Notes under the pieces: generated by a model | Told to the model about the DNA's origin: nothing | What the model saw: only the letters and a program-made list of their open reading frames with translations | Database searches by the model: none | Translations under genes and position numbers: made by a program | NCBI GenBank assembly: GCA_948567375.1 | Contig: OX419755.1 | Location: forward strand, 70,932,944-70,996,943 | DNA length: 64,000 nucleotides | Direction of reading: 5' to 3' | From: Lunularia cruciata | Lineage: Eukaryota > Streptophyta > Marchantiopsida > Lunulariales > Lunulariaceae | In this document: positions 44,830 through 55,875 of the stretch, piece by piece | Numbering within the stretch: the first letter of the stretch is position 1 | How the letters are laid out: each line of letters opens with the position of its first letter

Positions 44830-47480
44830 CCTTGTCGCCAATGAAGCTTCAAATTCCTAGATGGCCATTTGTGCATTCTGGAGGTGAGAAAGAGGTTCCC
44901 ATGTGGCATCATGAAGGGGATACCCTTTCCAAAGGACCTTGTACTCTGTATGATGGTGACGGCCTTGTTGAATATGGCGACATGCAAGGATACGATCAAC
45001 TTTGTAATCCTCATGATCATTGATAGGGACATGAAGATGGGGAGGTTGGACTCAAGAGGAAAAGGAAGAGGGGTTAGGAATACAGATTTTCAACTTGGAA
45101 ACATGAAAGACAGGATAGATACGCATGTGACAAAGCAAGGCAAGTTGATAAGCAACAAGAGAGACAATTTGGGTGATATCAAAGGGTCCTATCCAATTAG
45201 GGGTAAGTTTACAAACTTGGGTATCAATTGGGAGAAGGAGGTTACTAGAGGATAACATGCCTTTATCATCAATTTCAAAGGTAAGATCACAACGATGGTG
45301 GTCCGCATATTGTTTTTGGTGGTTTTGAGCAACAAGGAGGTGAGACTTGGATTGTTGGAGAGATTGGGGTATAGTGGTCAAGAATGTGGAAGTATGAGGA
45401 ACTTGAGATGGAGAGAGAGCAAGAAGAGAATCTAGAACAAGCAAATCTTGGCCAAAATTGAGAAAGAAAGGACAAAATCCAATGCTTGCCTGTTTAGAGT
45501 TGTTGTAGGTAAATTCTGTAGCTACAAGACATTCATCCCAATTGGTATGGTAGACATTGGCAAAAGCACGCAACATATCCTCCAATGTATGATTTGCACA
45601 TTCAATTTGTCCATCAGTTTGAGGATGATAGGCCGTGGACAAAGCAAGCTTAGTGCCAAGTATCTAGAAGAGTGCTTGCCAAAACTTTCTGGTAAATGGA
45701 GGATCACGGTCAAAGATGAGTACACGTGGCATCCCATGATGCTTGAAGACATTGTTGAAGTAGATTTGCGCTAAGGTTGGAGCATCCACGGTATCACAAG
45801 TTGGTGCTAAGTGGATTTTCTTACTAAGCTTATCCACAAACACCACGATTGCGGTGTGTCCTTGTTTTGTCTTTGGCAAGGATGTGATGAGATCCAAGCT
45901 CACATGCTCCCAACGAGCGGATGGAATAGCGATTGGTTGCAGGAGTCCACTTGGCTTCTAGTTGCTGGCCTTGTTACGTTGGTAGCTCTCACACGATCGG
46001 ACAAATTCTTGAACATCTCGTGTCATGTTGGGAAACCACCATTGACATTGGAGGGTACTCAAGGTCTTGTGCACACCCATGTGACCCGTGATGGGTAAAT
46101 CATGGGTTTCTTGAAGGCGCACAAGTCAAAGATCACCTTTAACTAGAACATAGATCCGGTCCTCATGGAATAAAAGGCCCTCCTTGATGGAGAAGGTGTT
46201 GTACTCCTTATCGCATGCCATAAGACAACCATGTACCATTTGGAAGAAGGAATCTTGGTGTAGAGATGACTAAAACTCATTTTGGACCTTGGAGTCAACT
46301 GACACCGTTGAAATTGACATTATGATGAGAGGAAGAGACTTCAAATCAGGTTGTCATGATAAAGCATCAGGGATGACATGGAACTGACCTGGTTTGTACT
46401 CAATTTTGATGTCATATAGTTGGAGTTGTTCCTCCCGTCAATGATTTCAACTCTTCATGTGTTCTAAGTGGAAGGTCTGCAACAATGGTCTGTGATCAGT
46501 TTGCATGATCACTTGTTTCTCCAAGAGGTAATGCCTCCATACCTTGGTGGCGTATACCATTGCAAGTTGTTCTTGATCTCAAGCAAAGTAGTTTCATTCA
46601 ACCGTATTGAGTCGGCTAGACACAAAGGCAATGGGATGGAGTCCATCTAAGGATTCTTGTTGCAGCACGGCTCCAATTGCAAAGTTAGAAGCATCAAAAT
46701 CAACCACACAAGGTAGTGGAGGATCATATGGTTGAAGAATGGGTCTTGAAGACACCATATGCTTTAACTTCTGGAATGCTTCTTCATGCTCGGTGGTCCA
46801 CTAGAAGCTCAAGTTCTTTCCCAAGAGGTCAATCAATGGTGCAACCACATGATCATAATAATGGATGAACCACCGGTAAAAATTGGCCAATCCATTAAAT
46901 GATTGTACTTCTATAGCATCCTTTGGGGTAGGCCAATCAGTAATGGCCTTGATTTTCTCTTCTTCCATCTTGATCCCCTCTGATGAGATCTTATGACCCA
47001 AGAAGGTAACCTCCTTTTGCCAAAAGGCACACTTTGACTTCTTGTTGTAAAGTTTCCATTGTCATAGTTGTCTTAAGACTTCTCACACATGATTCATGTG
47101 TTCTGCCTCTCTCTTACTATAAATTAAGATATCATCCAAGAACACCACCACGGACCGATCCAATAGTCCATCCAACACCCGATGCATCTGATCCATGAAG
47201 ACTGCAGGAGCATTAGTGAGTCCAAAAGGTAGAACTCTCTACTCAAAATGCCCATACCTTGTACAAAAGGCAGTCTTTTGCACATCCTCTCTCTCAATGG
47301 GAATTTGCCAATAGCCGCTACAAAGATCCAACTTGGAAAAGTAGCATGCTCTACTTAGTTGATCAAGCAAGTCACTAATCTGAGGCAAAGGATATGCATT
47401 CTTCACGGTTTGCTTATTGAGCCCACAATAATCAATACAAAAATGAAGTCCTTTATCCTTCTTTGGAACAAATAGTACCG
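44830..47480 (-). pseudogene. Family B element 2 pol (RT, RNase H, integrase, chromodomain remnant)
   Basis: RT fragments are seen at 47460–46800 (including GHKISSEGIKMEEEKIKAIT). The integrase core spans about 45900–45600 with SLDLITSLPKTKQGHTAIVV, RVLIFDRDPPFTRKFWQALF and STAYHPQTDGQIECANHTLE, so D, D and E of the catalytic triad are visible. The open 45642–45052 segment continues through the GPFDITQIVSLVAYQLAL region to the linker before the chromodomain. A stop and frameshifts split the reading frame. Confidence 0.85.
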
Positions 47481-47497
47481 GTGCTCCCCAAGGAGAG

Positions 47498-47804
47498 GTA
47501 CTTCACCCATGTGATTTTGAGATTCCTACAAGAAGATTCCCTAAAAGATTCCCTCCAGTCAAAGCCTATTTGACCAACCAGGTAGGACCAGGACCGTCAT
47601 GTCACCCATCCAAGCAAGTAATATAAGGGTGGAGCTTTTTGACAGATCACCTATCCATGTACCTAATCCTATGGTGGAGCTTCCTTGGAAGAGATCTTAC
47701 TTGGCTATATAATAAAGAGAAGGTGCTCTTTTGGGGATCGAAGGATTGAGTGTAAAATTTGTGTTTTTTCTCTTGAAGAGTTCTCTTGTCCTTGGAGTAT
47801 TACA
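47498..47804 (+). repeat. Family C LTR fragment (3' part)
   Basis: It matches the reverse complement of the solo LTR at 25643–26381 over its last ~300 bp, including GTGATTTTGAGATTCCTAC, CTATATAATAAAG (TATA) and ...GGAGTATTACA at the end. The first ~440 bp are missing at the joint with family B element 2. Confidence 0.85.
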
Positions 47805-47929
47805 ATACCACACTCCTAGTCACTATGGTAGATGCATCTACTTGTGCTACTCCACATATAAAGTCAGTGATATCCATATCACCAACATAAGAAGTGGAAG
47901 CCTCAACACCTAAATCTGATCTCCTCTAT

Positions 47930-49051
47930 GCTATGGCCATGGTAGCCAATCTTTGCTCCAACTGCTCAATCTGAGTAGCCATGGTTGTATTAAAGCAAGG
48001 GCAGGTATCGGGCTCCTACAAGGTATAGGTCCTCTACCACCACCTTGTCCTCCATGGCTTGGAGCTCTTCTATCACCTACCACTCCATAACTCCAAGTGA
48101 AGGTCAAAATATCAATCATTGGTGTGGTCAAATTTGTGGTAACAATCACACTATCTCTAAGTTGGCTATGGTGCTCCACAAGTATCATGTCCATTGCCTT
48201 GAGTGCACTCTCTCTTGTGGTGAGGTCCACCACAAGTCCAATAAGCAACACCACCACTCACAACTTATTGTTGACCCAAAAATGAAGGTAAGGGTCTTGC
48301 TGCACTACATCCTCCACTCGTTCCATAAGATCTAGGTTGTCCAACTTGCCCTTGAAAGCCAACATAATGTGATGCACTCTTTTGCACTCTAGAAGAAGTA
48401 AAAATTATGGATGACATCTCCCTACCAAATCAAGATATCACCACTTTCTCCTCTACCATGTTGAGCTCAATGCACTCATCCAAACCAAAGACCACCGCCA
48501 AAGTAGGTGAAGTAAACTATAACAACATAACATCCTATACTTTATGTCACAACTCACTATCTAGGATCCCATATCAAAATTTGACTACTTGGGCCTTAGT
48601 AACTCCTTGAGTGAAACTAATCAATCTTTCATGCAAGTGTATGTCTTGCGTAGGCTCTCTCCAACTCTTGCAAGCTCTTCAACTTGTCAATCCGCACTCC
48701 TTGGTAGTTCTGCCTCAAATTTTAGAACTCTACCATGGAGTCAAACCTTAATACAACACCACTTCTTGCAATGGAACATCCACTCATAGTAGCACCATCT
48801 CCAACTAGTGCACCTCCATTGGATACACCAATGCTACAAGAGCTAGAACTTGTAGGTATTGCTAATCTATCCTTAGAAATCAAGCATGAAGTGATGGAGA
48901 TATAGTTTGGAGACCAATATTGTCTCCATAGCTCAATCTCTTCCAAGTAAGCTCTTCTAAACTCATGATAATCATTTCTTAATGGACACTCCAAGTGTTG
49001 GAACAACCTTTTCCATGCAATGAAGGATGTGAAAAAAGTCATGTTTTGCAT
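47930..49051 (-). pseudogene. Decayed gag-like ORF with zinc-knuckle remnant
   Basis: The - strand begins with AWKRLFQHLECPLRNDYHEF near 49010 and continues in pieces through ELWHKV-like and FTSPTLAVVFGLDECIELNM-like segments. Near 48185–48235 is CGGPHHKREC after a Tyr-Trp-Thr context, close to a CCHC knuckle but one residue short. The end (about 47980–47930) reads MATQIEQLEQRLATMA, a short heptad. This is the layout of retrotransposon gag; the element it belongs to is not settled. Confidence 0.5.
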
Positions 49052-51240
49052 CTGCTACAAATCACACCAAACATCAAACTCTTGGATGAAATCATACAAC
49101 TTAATGGTACCCACTATACTAAAGTAGTGCTTGGAGCTTTTAGAGGCTCCATAAATCTTGTTTATGTCCCACAACAATGGCGTGGGACTCTCAAGTGCAC
49201 TCACAATTGAAGTAGCTCTTGTGTCAAACTCCAAACCAAAATCAATCTCCTCCTACACTAGGACTTGAGATACAAGCTAATATTGAGTACCATTGTGTAT
49301 AAACTCATTGCGTACTATAGCAAAATTTCCTCCCAAATTCTTGGAGAACTCTATAATGATGATGTACACCAAATTGTAAATATAACCACTAAGTGCCACC
49401 ACCAAGAACCACCCACTAATGTAACTCTAATTAGGATAATTACATTAGGAAGGCAATCTATAACTTTCCATCATAACATGCACTCTCATGATCTATAGGC
49501 TATCTTTTCATATCTCATCAAAGAGAAACATAAGTAGTCTGATTGGTCATCACTTCAGGCTCACTATCAAGAGCACACTAAAGCACCAATGTTCTAAATA
49601 TCAAAGCACTTCATATAAACATAGTGCACAAATAAGAAGTAAAAAATGGAGGGGGTCAAATCATAAGAAATGAAAATGAGATCCCTCCGTCTCACAAATC
49701 AAAACTGGATTGACTCTACTACCATTTGGCATTTGACATAATAGGATTGTTTGTTTTTTCCTATGCTACCAAGATTAGCAAGGATAGGATCAAATTGCCT
49801 CTCCTAGCCAAAGCTACATGAACATATGTATTAGGATACTAATCACTAGGACAACAAGTGAGTGTGGACTAGTTAACTAATGCACCAATCTAAGAACAAA
49901 AGATTTTGGCTTCAAACCTTATTGCGCATAATCTTGAAGTCTGTGCAGATTTTGCCAAAAAATTACCAAAAACTCAACTAAATTGGCTAGCCTCATGCCA
50001 ACAAGCTGACTTACTGGTCCTTATAGGCTTTCATAGTTTCTCTAGCACACAATTCTATTTGGGTTTCAAACCTTATTGCACATAATCCTGAAGAGTGAGT
50101 AGATTTTGCCAAATAACTACCAACTAAATTGACTAACCTCACACCAACAAGCTGGTTTGCTGGCCCTTATAACCCTTATAGCTGGCTTTTGTAACCTCAA
50201 GAACAATTGGCAAGAAGAAAAATCTTCTTGCCAATTTGAACCTTCAACAATCTAGCACACCTCCTGATTTGGCCGATCTCCGCCAACTTGATCTCAAAAC
50301 CTAACCAACCTCCACCAAATTGAACCTCCAATATGATAGATCTCCAAGTCTTCCACCAATCTAGAAATCCATCAAATTTGCCGATAATTTCTCCACTTCA
50401 AGAGATGGGTTTCACAATTTGCCTACAATTTTGCTTTTCAGGTCTAATTCACAATACCAAGTACTCAAATTTCACTCTCTTGCACTCAAATTTAACATCT
50501 ACTGACTCAAATTTGACCTCAATTCTAAGAATTCATCTAGGCACTGCGTTTTGCACAACGTCAGCCCCATTGTCAAATCTATAGTAACTTGAACAAGGGT
50601 TTCGCACATGATGATCCGGATAACTAAATTAGACAACAATTAGGTGACTATGACCAAAGATACTATTGATTGCCAAGCTTGGAGATACCAACGATGCTTC
50701 CTTTCTTGCACTTGATTCCTCCAGACTCTTATTTCTATGAGGTAATAAATTCACATGCAATTTGAATCACACTCAATTTGGATAAGAAATGAATAATCAA
50801 TTTTATGACATGCAAATAATGAGCAATGATTACAATCAAATCATACCCACTCTAGGTGAGAGACTCCAAGTTATGCAGGCCAACTTCTATCCACCGTAAC
50901 CCAAGAACTATCAACCAATTTACTAGTTTAAGGCCATATTAATAAATCTCTCCTATTAACTTATATCTTCTAGTAGAATTTAGAAAATAATTATGGAGGT
51001 CACTTATTTCTTGGAGGTGTATTATAGGCACAATGGAGATGATAAAAGTCTTCAAGTATAGGATATATAAGGGATTTTCTCTAAGGTCGTATAGCTTTGG
51101 CGTTTAAAGGAAAGGTGTAGAAAATTCCAATTGAAAGAATACCAAAAAAGTCCAAAATTCCCGGAGGGAACGGGACATCTAACGGGAGTTGGGGATTACA
51201 TTCACTCTCATAGTGCGATGTACTTTAAACCATGTGATCC
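49052..51240. other. Repeat-derived AT-rich DNA, nothing further recognised
   Basis: Short open frames only. AGGTTTGAA-type phrases such as CAAACCTTATTGCGCATAATC recur at about 49914 and 50068, suggesting a local duplication. No domain is seen. Confidence 0.45.
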
Positions 51241-51605
51241 AATGTAATATAGAAGAAATATATGTTGGTACGAACTATCTCAAAAGAATCAATCAAAAGG
51301 TACGGTATTTCTTCGTCTATTTCATCCGCACGTAGGAAAAGGATGCAGAATAATTTCAATATCTTAAATAAAAGTAATAGCAGCAATGGAAGCGATGGAC
51401 CCCGACTGATTTTCTTCCCCACAAAGCTGAACAAAGTGGGAGGGATAACCATTTCAGGCTACGTTGAACTAAGAAACATAATAAACGCACGAACAAACGG
51501 ACGGTTAATTGCCATACCGCCGCATACTTCATGTAGTGAATACAGGTGGAAGTGTCGCCGCGGAGTAAGAGGATAAGGTATCGTTGTACTTCCCACCACT
51601 TGTGC

Positions 51606-51642
51606 AGGTGGATACTGGATGCAATAGATCCAGTATCCACCT
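51606..51642. repeat. Perfect hairpin, 15-bp arms, 7-nt loop
   Basis: The left arm is AGGTGGATACTGGAT, the loop GCAATAG, and the right arm is the exact reverse complement. It is in the upstream flank of the YceD gene. Confidence 0.92.
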
Positions 51643-52007
51643 CGTGGACGATTCTCTTCACAGGCGAAGAGATAGACTAGACGTCCTCAGGCGCTCAAGT
51701 TCGGCAATTAGAAGCTTACGATTGCATGCCTTACAGCACTCTTTAGTACTTCCCCTACACCGCAGATGTAAACCTATCGACCCTGGCGAGAGTTCTGATA
51801 TGTTCGCGGACGGTGAAGGCAACGAAGAACTTCATTTAGTCTAACGGTGTGGAAGAATGAAATGTTGTTTATCTCCATCAGGGAGGTATTCACGGGGACT
51901 GCCCTGCCAAACCGTAGCAGCACCGGTTAAGAACGTTTAAGAGGCCGCAGTCTAGAGGCTGGTGGCTGCCGCCCCAGCGCAGAACGAGGGTTGAAACAGC
52001 TCGATAA

Positions 52008-52032
52008 TTAATCGATCACCCCTATCGATTAA
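52008..52032. repeat. Perfect hairpin, 9-bp arms, 7-nt loop
   Basis: TTAATCGAT, loop CACCCCT, then ATCGATTAA. It is shorter and more likely by chance than the others, but it has the same 7-nt loop and lies 366 bp from the previous one. Confidence 0.75.
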
Positions 52033-52389
52033 GCGCCGTGGATGAAGAAGAGTGATATAACCAATCGCAGTTTAGACTCTGCCTCGACCTATTTCACCAA
52101 ATATCAATATCACTAGCGATCTCTCAGCAGCAATTCCAAACCCAGGTAGTTGGAGAGGTGCACTACGTGGTGGAGCGAAAGGAAGCAGAGTGGAAATTCC
52201 AAAGCAATAGAAAGCTTTCAGAAAGGGTTAGTTGCTTTGGTCACTTAAATTCATTCTAAAACGCCCGTCGGAAAGGACTCCAGCCTTCGGCCCTCTAAGC
52301 CTCGCTGCGCTTCTCTCTTGATCTGGTTCAGCGTCTCTTCCAATGCCTCGATAGTTCTTTGGCACGCCAGAGTCAAGCAGTGGGAAATC

Positions 52390-53727
52390 ATGGCTGCAAC
52401 TGTGAAGCTTCTAGAGGTGGCACCAGGCTTATTCCAACACGGCGGTAGTAACGTCTCCGCTTCGGAAGGATGCAGTTTTAGTAGACCTCTGAGCTTCTGG
52501 TGGAGATGTCAAGGAAACCCCATTCAGGGGTTATGCAAGGGAAGGCAATATAGATTGCTTGTAGCGAGTAAACCTATTTCAAGGACCAGCAAAACTCTTA
52601 GCTTCAAGCAATTTGCTCTCCCACTGGATCGAGCTAGTACTGAGACTGACAACGAGCCAGCGGAACAGGCGGACGAGGAACCCTGGTTGGGAGCTATAGT
52701 ATTTAAGCGAAGTGCTATTCAGACTCACTATGAGTTTCAAACTTCACTAGAGAGATTAGGGCTAGCTATATTATCATCAGAGGAGTCAAGATTATTAGCG
52801 AATTCAATAGGAGTTACTTCCAAGAGCTCTGAATCTGGGACAGAGCAGGTCACCCCAGTCGGCATCTCAATTGATGTGACTAGAGAAGGAAGAGACTTAA
52901 GATTGGATGGGCTTGTGCGTACAGCCATCAGTCTTTGCTGCAACAGGTAATGATTGAATTCGCATTCTGTGCATTAAAGGATTGTAGAATCTGGATATAT
53001 GAAGACTTCTTTCTACAGTTTCAAAGTTCTGTTAACTTCAAAGTTTGAGCTTCGCAAACAAGTCACCAGCAGAAATTTAGTCCATTCTTTTACACATAAG
53101 CAACTGTAAGCTTTACTTGTTTTGAAAAGGAACGGCTACTCGCTATTGCTGTGTGCGTACTTGGAGCATTGGTAGGAATTGAAGGTTTCATACGAAAGGA
53201 CGAGGGTTCCCCGAGTGAATATTGTGCAGCTGAGGGACTCGAGAAGTTCATAGACAGCGGGGTTTACTAACTTGATATCTTGGCGGTCCTGCAGGTGCTT
53301 GTCTCCAGTCGTTGACAGAGTTTTTGCTGAATTCAGTTTACTTTTAACAGAAAAAGTTGTTAAAGAACCAACGCAGCAAAGAATCGGCGTTGTTTTAGGA
53401 GATAATGCCTATCATGGACCAGATGATGAAGGAGGAGACCTGGACCTTGACCTAGATGACAAGCTTCATTTTCCTCGTGATTCTAAGGAGATTGATCTTT
53501 CCAAATACCTACGCGACACTGTTCATCTCGAAATTCCATCCAAGTCACTGTGCTCATCCGACTGTAAAGGTTTATGTCTCACATGTGGAGTAAATTTTAA
53601 TAAGCACATATGTAAGTGCGTTGATGTGAAGGTGAAGCCATCTTGGGGTCCACTTGAACAGCTGAGGAGACAATTAGAAGAAGAAGGGAAAGAAGGATCT
53701 AGTGATTTCCGGGATGATGTGGAATAA
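52390..53727 (+). CDS. Plastid YceD/DUF177 protein (23S rRNA accumulation factor homologue), two exons
   Basis: Exons 52390–52946 and 53295–53727 are joined at a GT–AG intron in phase 2, giving 329 residues. The N-terminal ~70 residues are rich in Ser, Arg and hydroxylated residues and lack acids, as in plastid transit peptides. The mature part has GLVRTAISLCCNRCLSPVVD (a CxxC pair formed across the splice), an acidic stretch DDEGGDLDLDLDD, then EIDLSKYLRDTVHLEIPSK and the C-terminal CSSDCKGLCLTCGVNFNK, the hallmark cysteine cluster of DUF177. The bacterial YceD family and its plant homologues are needed for accumulation of large-subunit rRNA; here this would act in the plastid. The frame is open upstream of 52390, but that ATG is the first. 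Confidence 0.93.
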
Positions 53728-54934
53728 AGAGATCTATGCTCGATTGCACCAAGAGTTTTTATGATTTCTGAAACGCTTTCATGTTGTCCGGTCTTGTTTC
53801 AATGGCCGTATTTCTTCAGCCATCCTTCTGTTTCTTGACTTGTTTCAAATGTATAGGGAAAACCGTAGTCACACCTCCAAACAAGAAGTGCTTTCAGATT
53901 ATTCATGTAAATAAATGTAAACTTCTACAGTATTTGAACTATTGAGATTTGAAAGCAGTTGAAAGCTCCACGCACTGCAAGGTGGTGTTACTGTAGACAA
54001 CTACATGTCCTGATTTCGCGTTGTGCCCATCTTTGAAAATTCTATGAGTTTTATCTTCGTTGGCTGCAGTAATGTACTTGCTGGGGAACTGTCAAGACAT
54101 TGTTGACCTTCACGGGCGGCCCAGGCATTTAGCGGGATGACACCAGGCACTTCGAACGTTTTATCTGTCGCCTATTACGAGGAAGTATAGAGTCAACTGA
54201 ACTACTGTACAGTGAGTGTAATCGTCGTACACTTGAGGCTTGGAAAACATAACCTTTTAAAACTATGCGTCTAGAGCCATCAGCGTTTCTTTCTTCCACG
54301 TCGTGTGTGTTGTCCCCTCGCATCACAAGGCTCACATCACCCTGGTTAGAAGATCCAATCGTCTGCTAACAGACAAGGACTGATAGAGTAGAGAACTATC
54401 AGCCATAATGAAGCTTAGACACTCCGTCGTGGAACCTGATAAAACGATGCAATGTCTCAGACCGGCAATCGACCATATCTGCCGCTACGGTGCTTGTCAG
54501 CGTGATAAGAATTACCCACGTTCCCGCCGTAACGTATGATCTGATGCACTGAAGTTCGATTCTATTGGAGTATATGTCCACTTTGCTTGTCTGCTTGATG
54601 CGATGTATGTTCGTCTCCCTCAAAGACGCCGTTTCCGTTCGGAAGATAAATAAGGACGAGTTGTCTATGCTCCAACGTTAGGGTCGATTGTAATGGGGCA
54701 TACATTTGTTCTCAATGACGCGGAATCCTCAGGTTGTTCTAGCGGAGTCGGTAAAATTATGGGGCGGGTTCGAAAATGTGGAAATGGCTCAGAGATCCGT
54801 AAATGGGTTTCCAATAGGATGCAAACCACGTAATCTTTTGAGCTTCTCCATTCAGTTGAAGGTGTGTTATGGATAGTACAGGCCTGGTCAGCAGTTGTAC
54901 TTGGATCGAAGACTATGATAAAATCAAGTGAGCC
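53728..54934. other. Downstream flank of the YceD gene
   Basis: It should include the 3' untranslated region. A - strand open frame at 54335–54129 and another at 54623–54399 are not recognised and overlap nothing else. A short inverted repeat (CTGATAG/CTATCAG) lies near 54390. Confidence 0.4.
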
Positions 54935-54944
54935 GAGGACAATA

Positions 54945-55185
54945 GATCGGAGAAGGACGACCGCCTATAAAAACTGAAGGAAGAGAAGACTCCATCAAAG
55001 GAGACATGAAAAAGGTAAAATGAGGTTAAACCCCAATAGAGTTTATTTGCCCCACTGCACCTGAATATCCATGATAAAGGCGACCGCGTAGGAAAAATGA
55101 AGGATGGGAAGACCCCATCAAGCCGTACAAGGGAGAGACAAAAAAAAGGTAACATGGGGCTAAGCCCCATTAGGGTTGGTATGAG
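54945..55185 (-). repeat. Tandem copies of the dispersed tail motif
   Basis: Two ~113-bp units in tandem. The better one contains TGGGGCTTAGCCCCA (a 7-bp-arm mini-hairpin), CGGCTTGATGGGGTC, CCCATCCTTCATTTTTCC and CGCGGTCGCCTTTATC on the - strand. They directly follow the stop codon of the RT-like element. Confidence 0.75.
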
Positions 55186-55278
55186 AAATCTGCCCTACCG
55201 CACCTACGATATCCAAGCTATGCAAGTCGTACGGTCTACACACACCTGGAGCATCCGAAAAAACATCACCTAATGTGA

Positions 55279-55875
55279 TTACTCTTCTATGGATTGCACC
55301 AGCCACTGCACTCTGTAGAGCATGGACACACGCTGTCTAAAATATGTTACAAAGTATGAGAGTAAGAGTGGTACCCCTTGACGCTTAACATGATAAGCTC
55401 TCGCGCACTCCCTGACAAATGTGTCAAATGTAGTGTCCACCGCTCCATATAACTCCAAGGCTAGAGGAACAAAGAGGTGACCTCGCTGCATGCCCCTATA
55501 CTTGGAGACCTTGCGACCTGCTGTTGCACTCGCCGCCCATCCAAGAAGATGGGTAATCACTTCCTTCGAAATGGTATCCCGCGTAGGGTCCATGACCACG
55601 ACATCCGCTACTGTCACTTGATCATCTCGGACCAAGTATAAGTCTGCACTGACACATGCCGTCTGCAACGCATACGAACACTCCCTCCAAGCCAAGTATC
55701 CACTCTCTTGCGCCATAGCAAACACTATGTCTCTAATGGCATCATGGGTAGCTATCCTCTGTCCTCCAAAAGGACACCGTGTCATGTGGACCGCCGCTGC
55801 ATCTAGTGTAGAACCACACTCACAAGTGAGTAGTGAAGATGCAGATGGGTGGACCAAACCTAGGCGAAACCTCAT
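55279..55875 (-). CDS. C-terminal zinc-knuckle and nuclease-like domain of RT-like element (partial)
   Basis: 198 residues, open from a Met at 55875. It begins RFRLGLVHPSASSLLTCECG, then VHMTRCPFGGQRIATHDAIR: a Cys/His cluster (C-x-C, H-x3-C) followed by a conserved H. Next is SADLYLVRDDQVTVADVVV, with acidic residues spaced as in restriction-like (PD-D/ExK) nuclease folds, then GRKVSKYRG and FVPLALELYGAVD. The same layout ends many non-LTR-type RT proteins. The RT part upstream is broken, so this is a remnant open frame or a fragment with a start of its own. The nuclease assignment is inferred from pattern only. Confidence 0.55.
   Translation of the reverse strand: MRFRLGLVHPSASSLLTCECGSTLDAAAVHMTRCPFGGQRIATHDAIRDIVFAMAQESGYLAWRECSYALQTACVSADLYLVRDDQVTVADVVVMDPTRDTISKEVITHLLGWAASATAGRKVSKYRGMQRGHLFVPLALELYGAVDTTFDTFVRECARAYHVKRQGVPLLLSYFVTYFRQRVSMLYRVQWLVQSIEE

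Larger units (their letters stand above)
44397..47502 (-). mobile_element. Family B element 2: RT to 3' LTR (5' truncated)
   Basis: Reading the - strand from 47502: RT, RNase H, integrase, chromodomain remnant, polypurine tract GGCGGGGGAATA and the 3' LTR 44802–44397. The 5' half (LTR, gag, protease) is missing because the RT is joined at about 47500 to a fragment of a family C LTR. The sequence is over 80% similar to element 1 by eye. Confidence 0.88.

Noticed and set aside
44820..45255. + strand ORFs over family B integrase and chromodomain regions
   Set aside because: They are antisense shadows of the - strand pol sequence; the same shadows recur at the equivalent place in element 3 (60629–61039).
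51584..51844. 86-codon + strand ORF before the YceD gene
   Set aside because: It spans the hairpin at 51606 and shows no domain. The open frame is explained by GC-rich inverted sequence.
54720..54800. GGTTCGAAA string as a tRNA T-arm
   Set aside because: No matching acceptor stem, D-arm or anticodon arm could be built around it.
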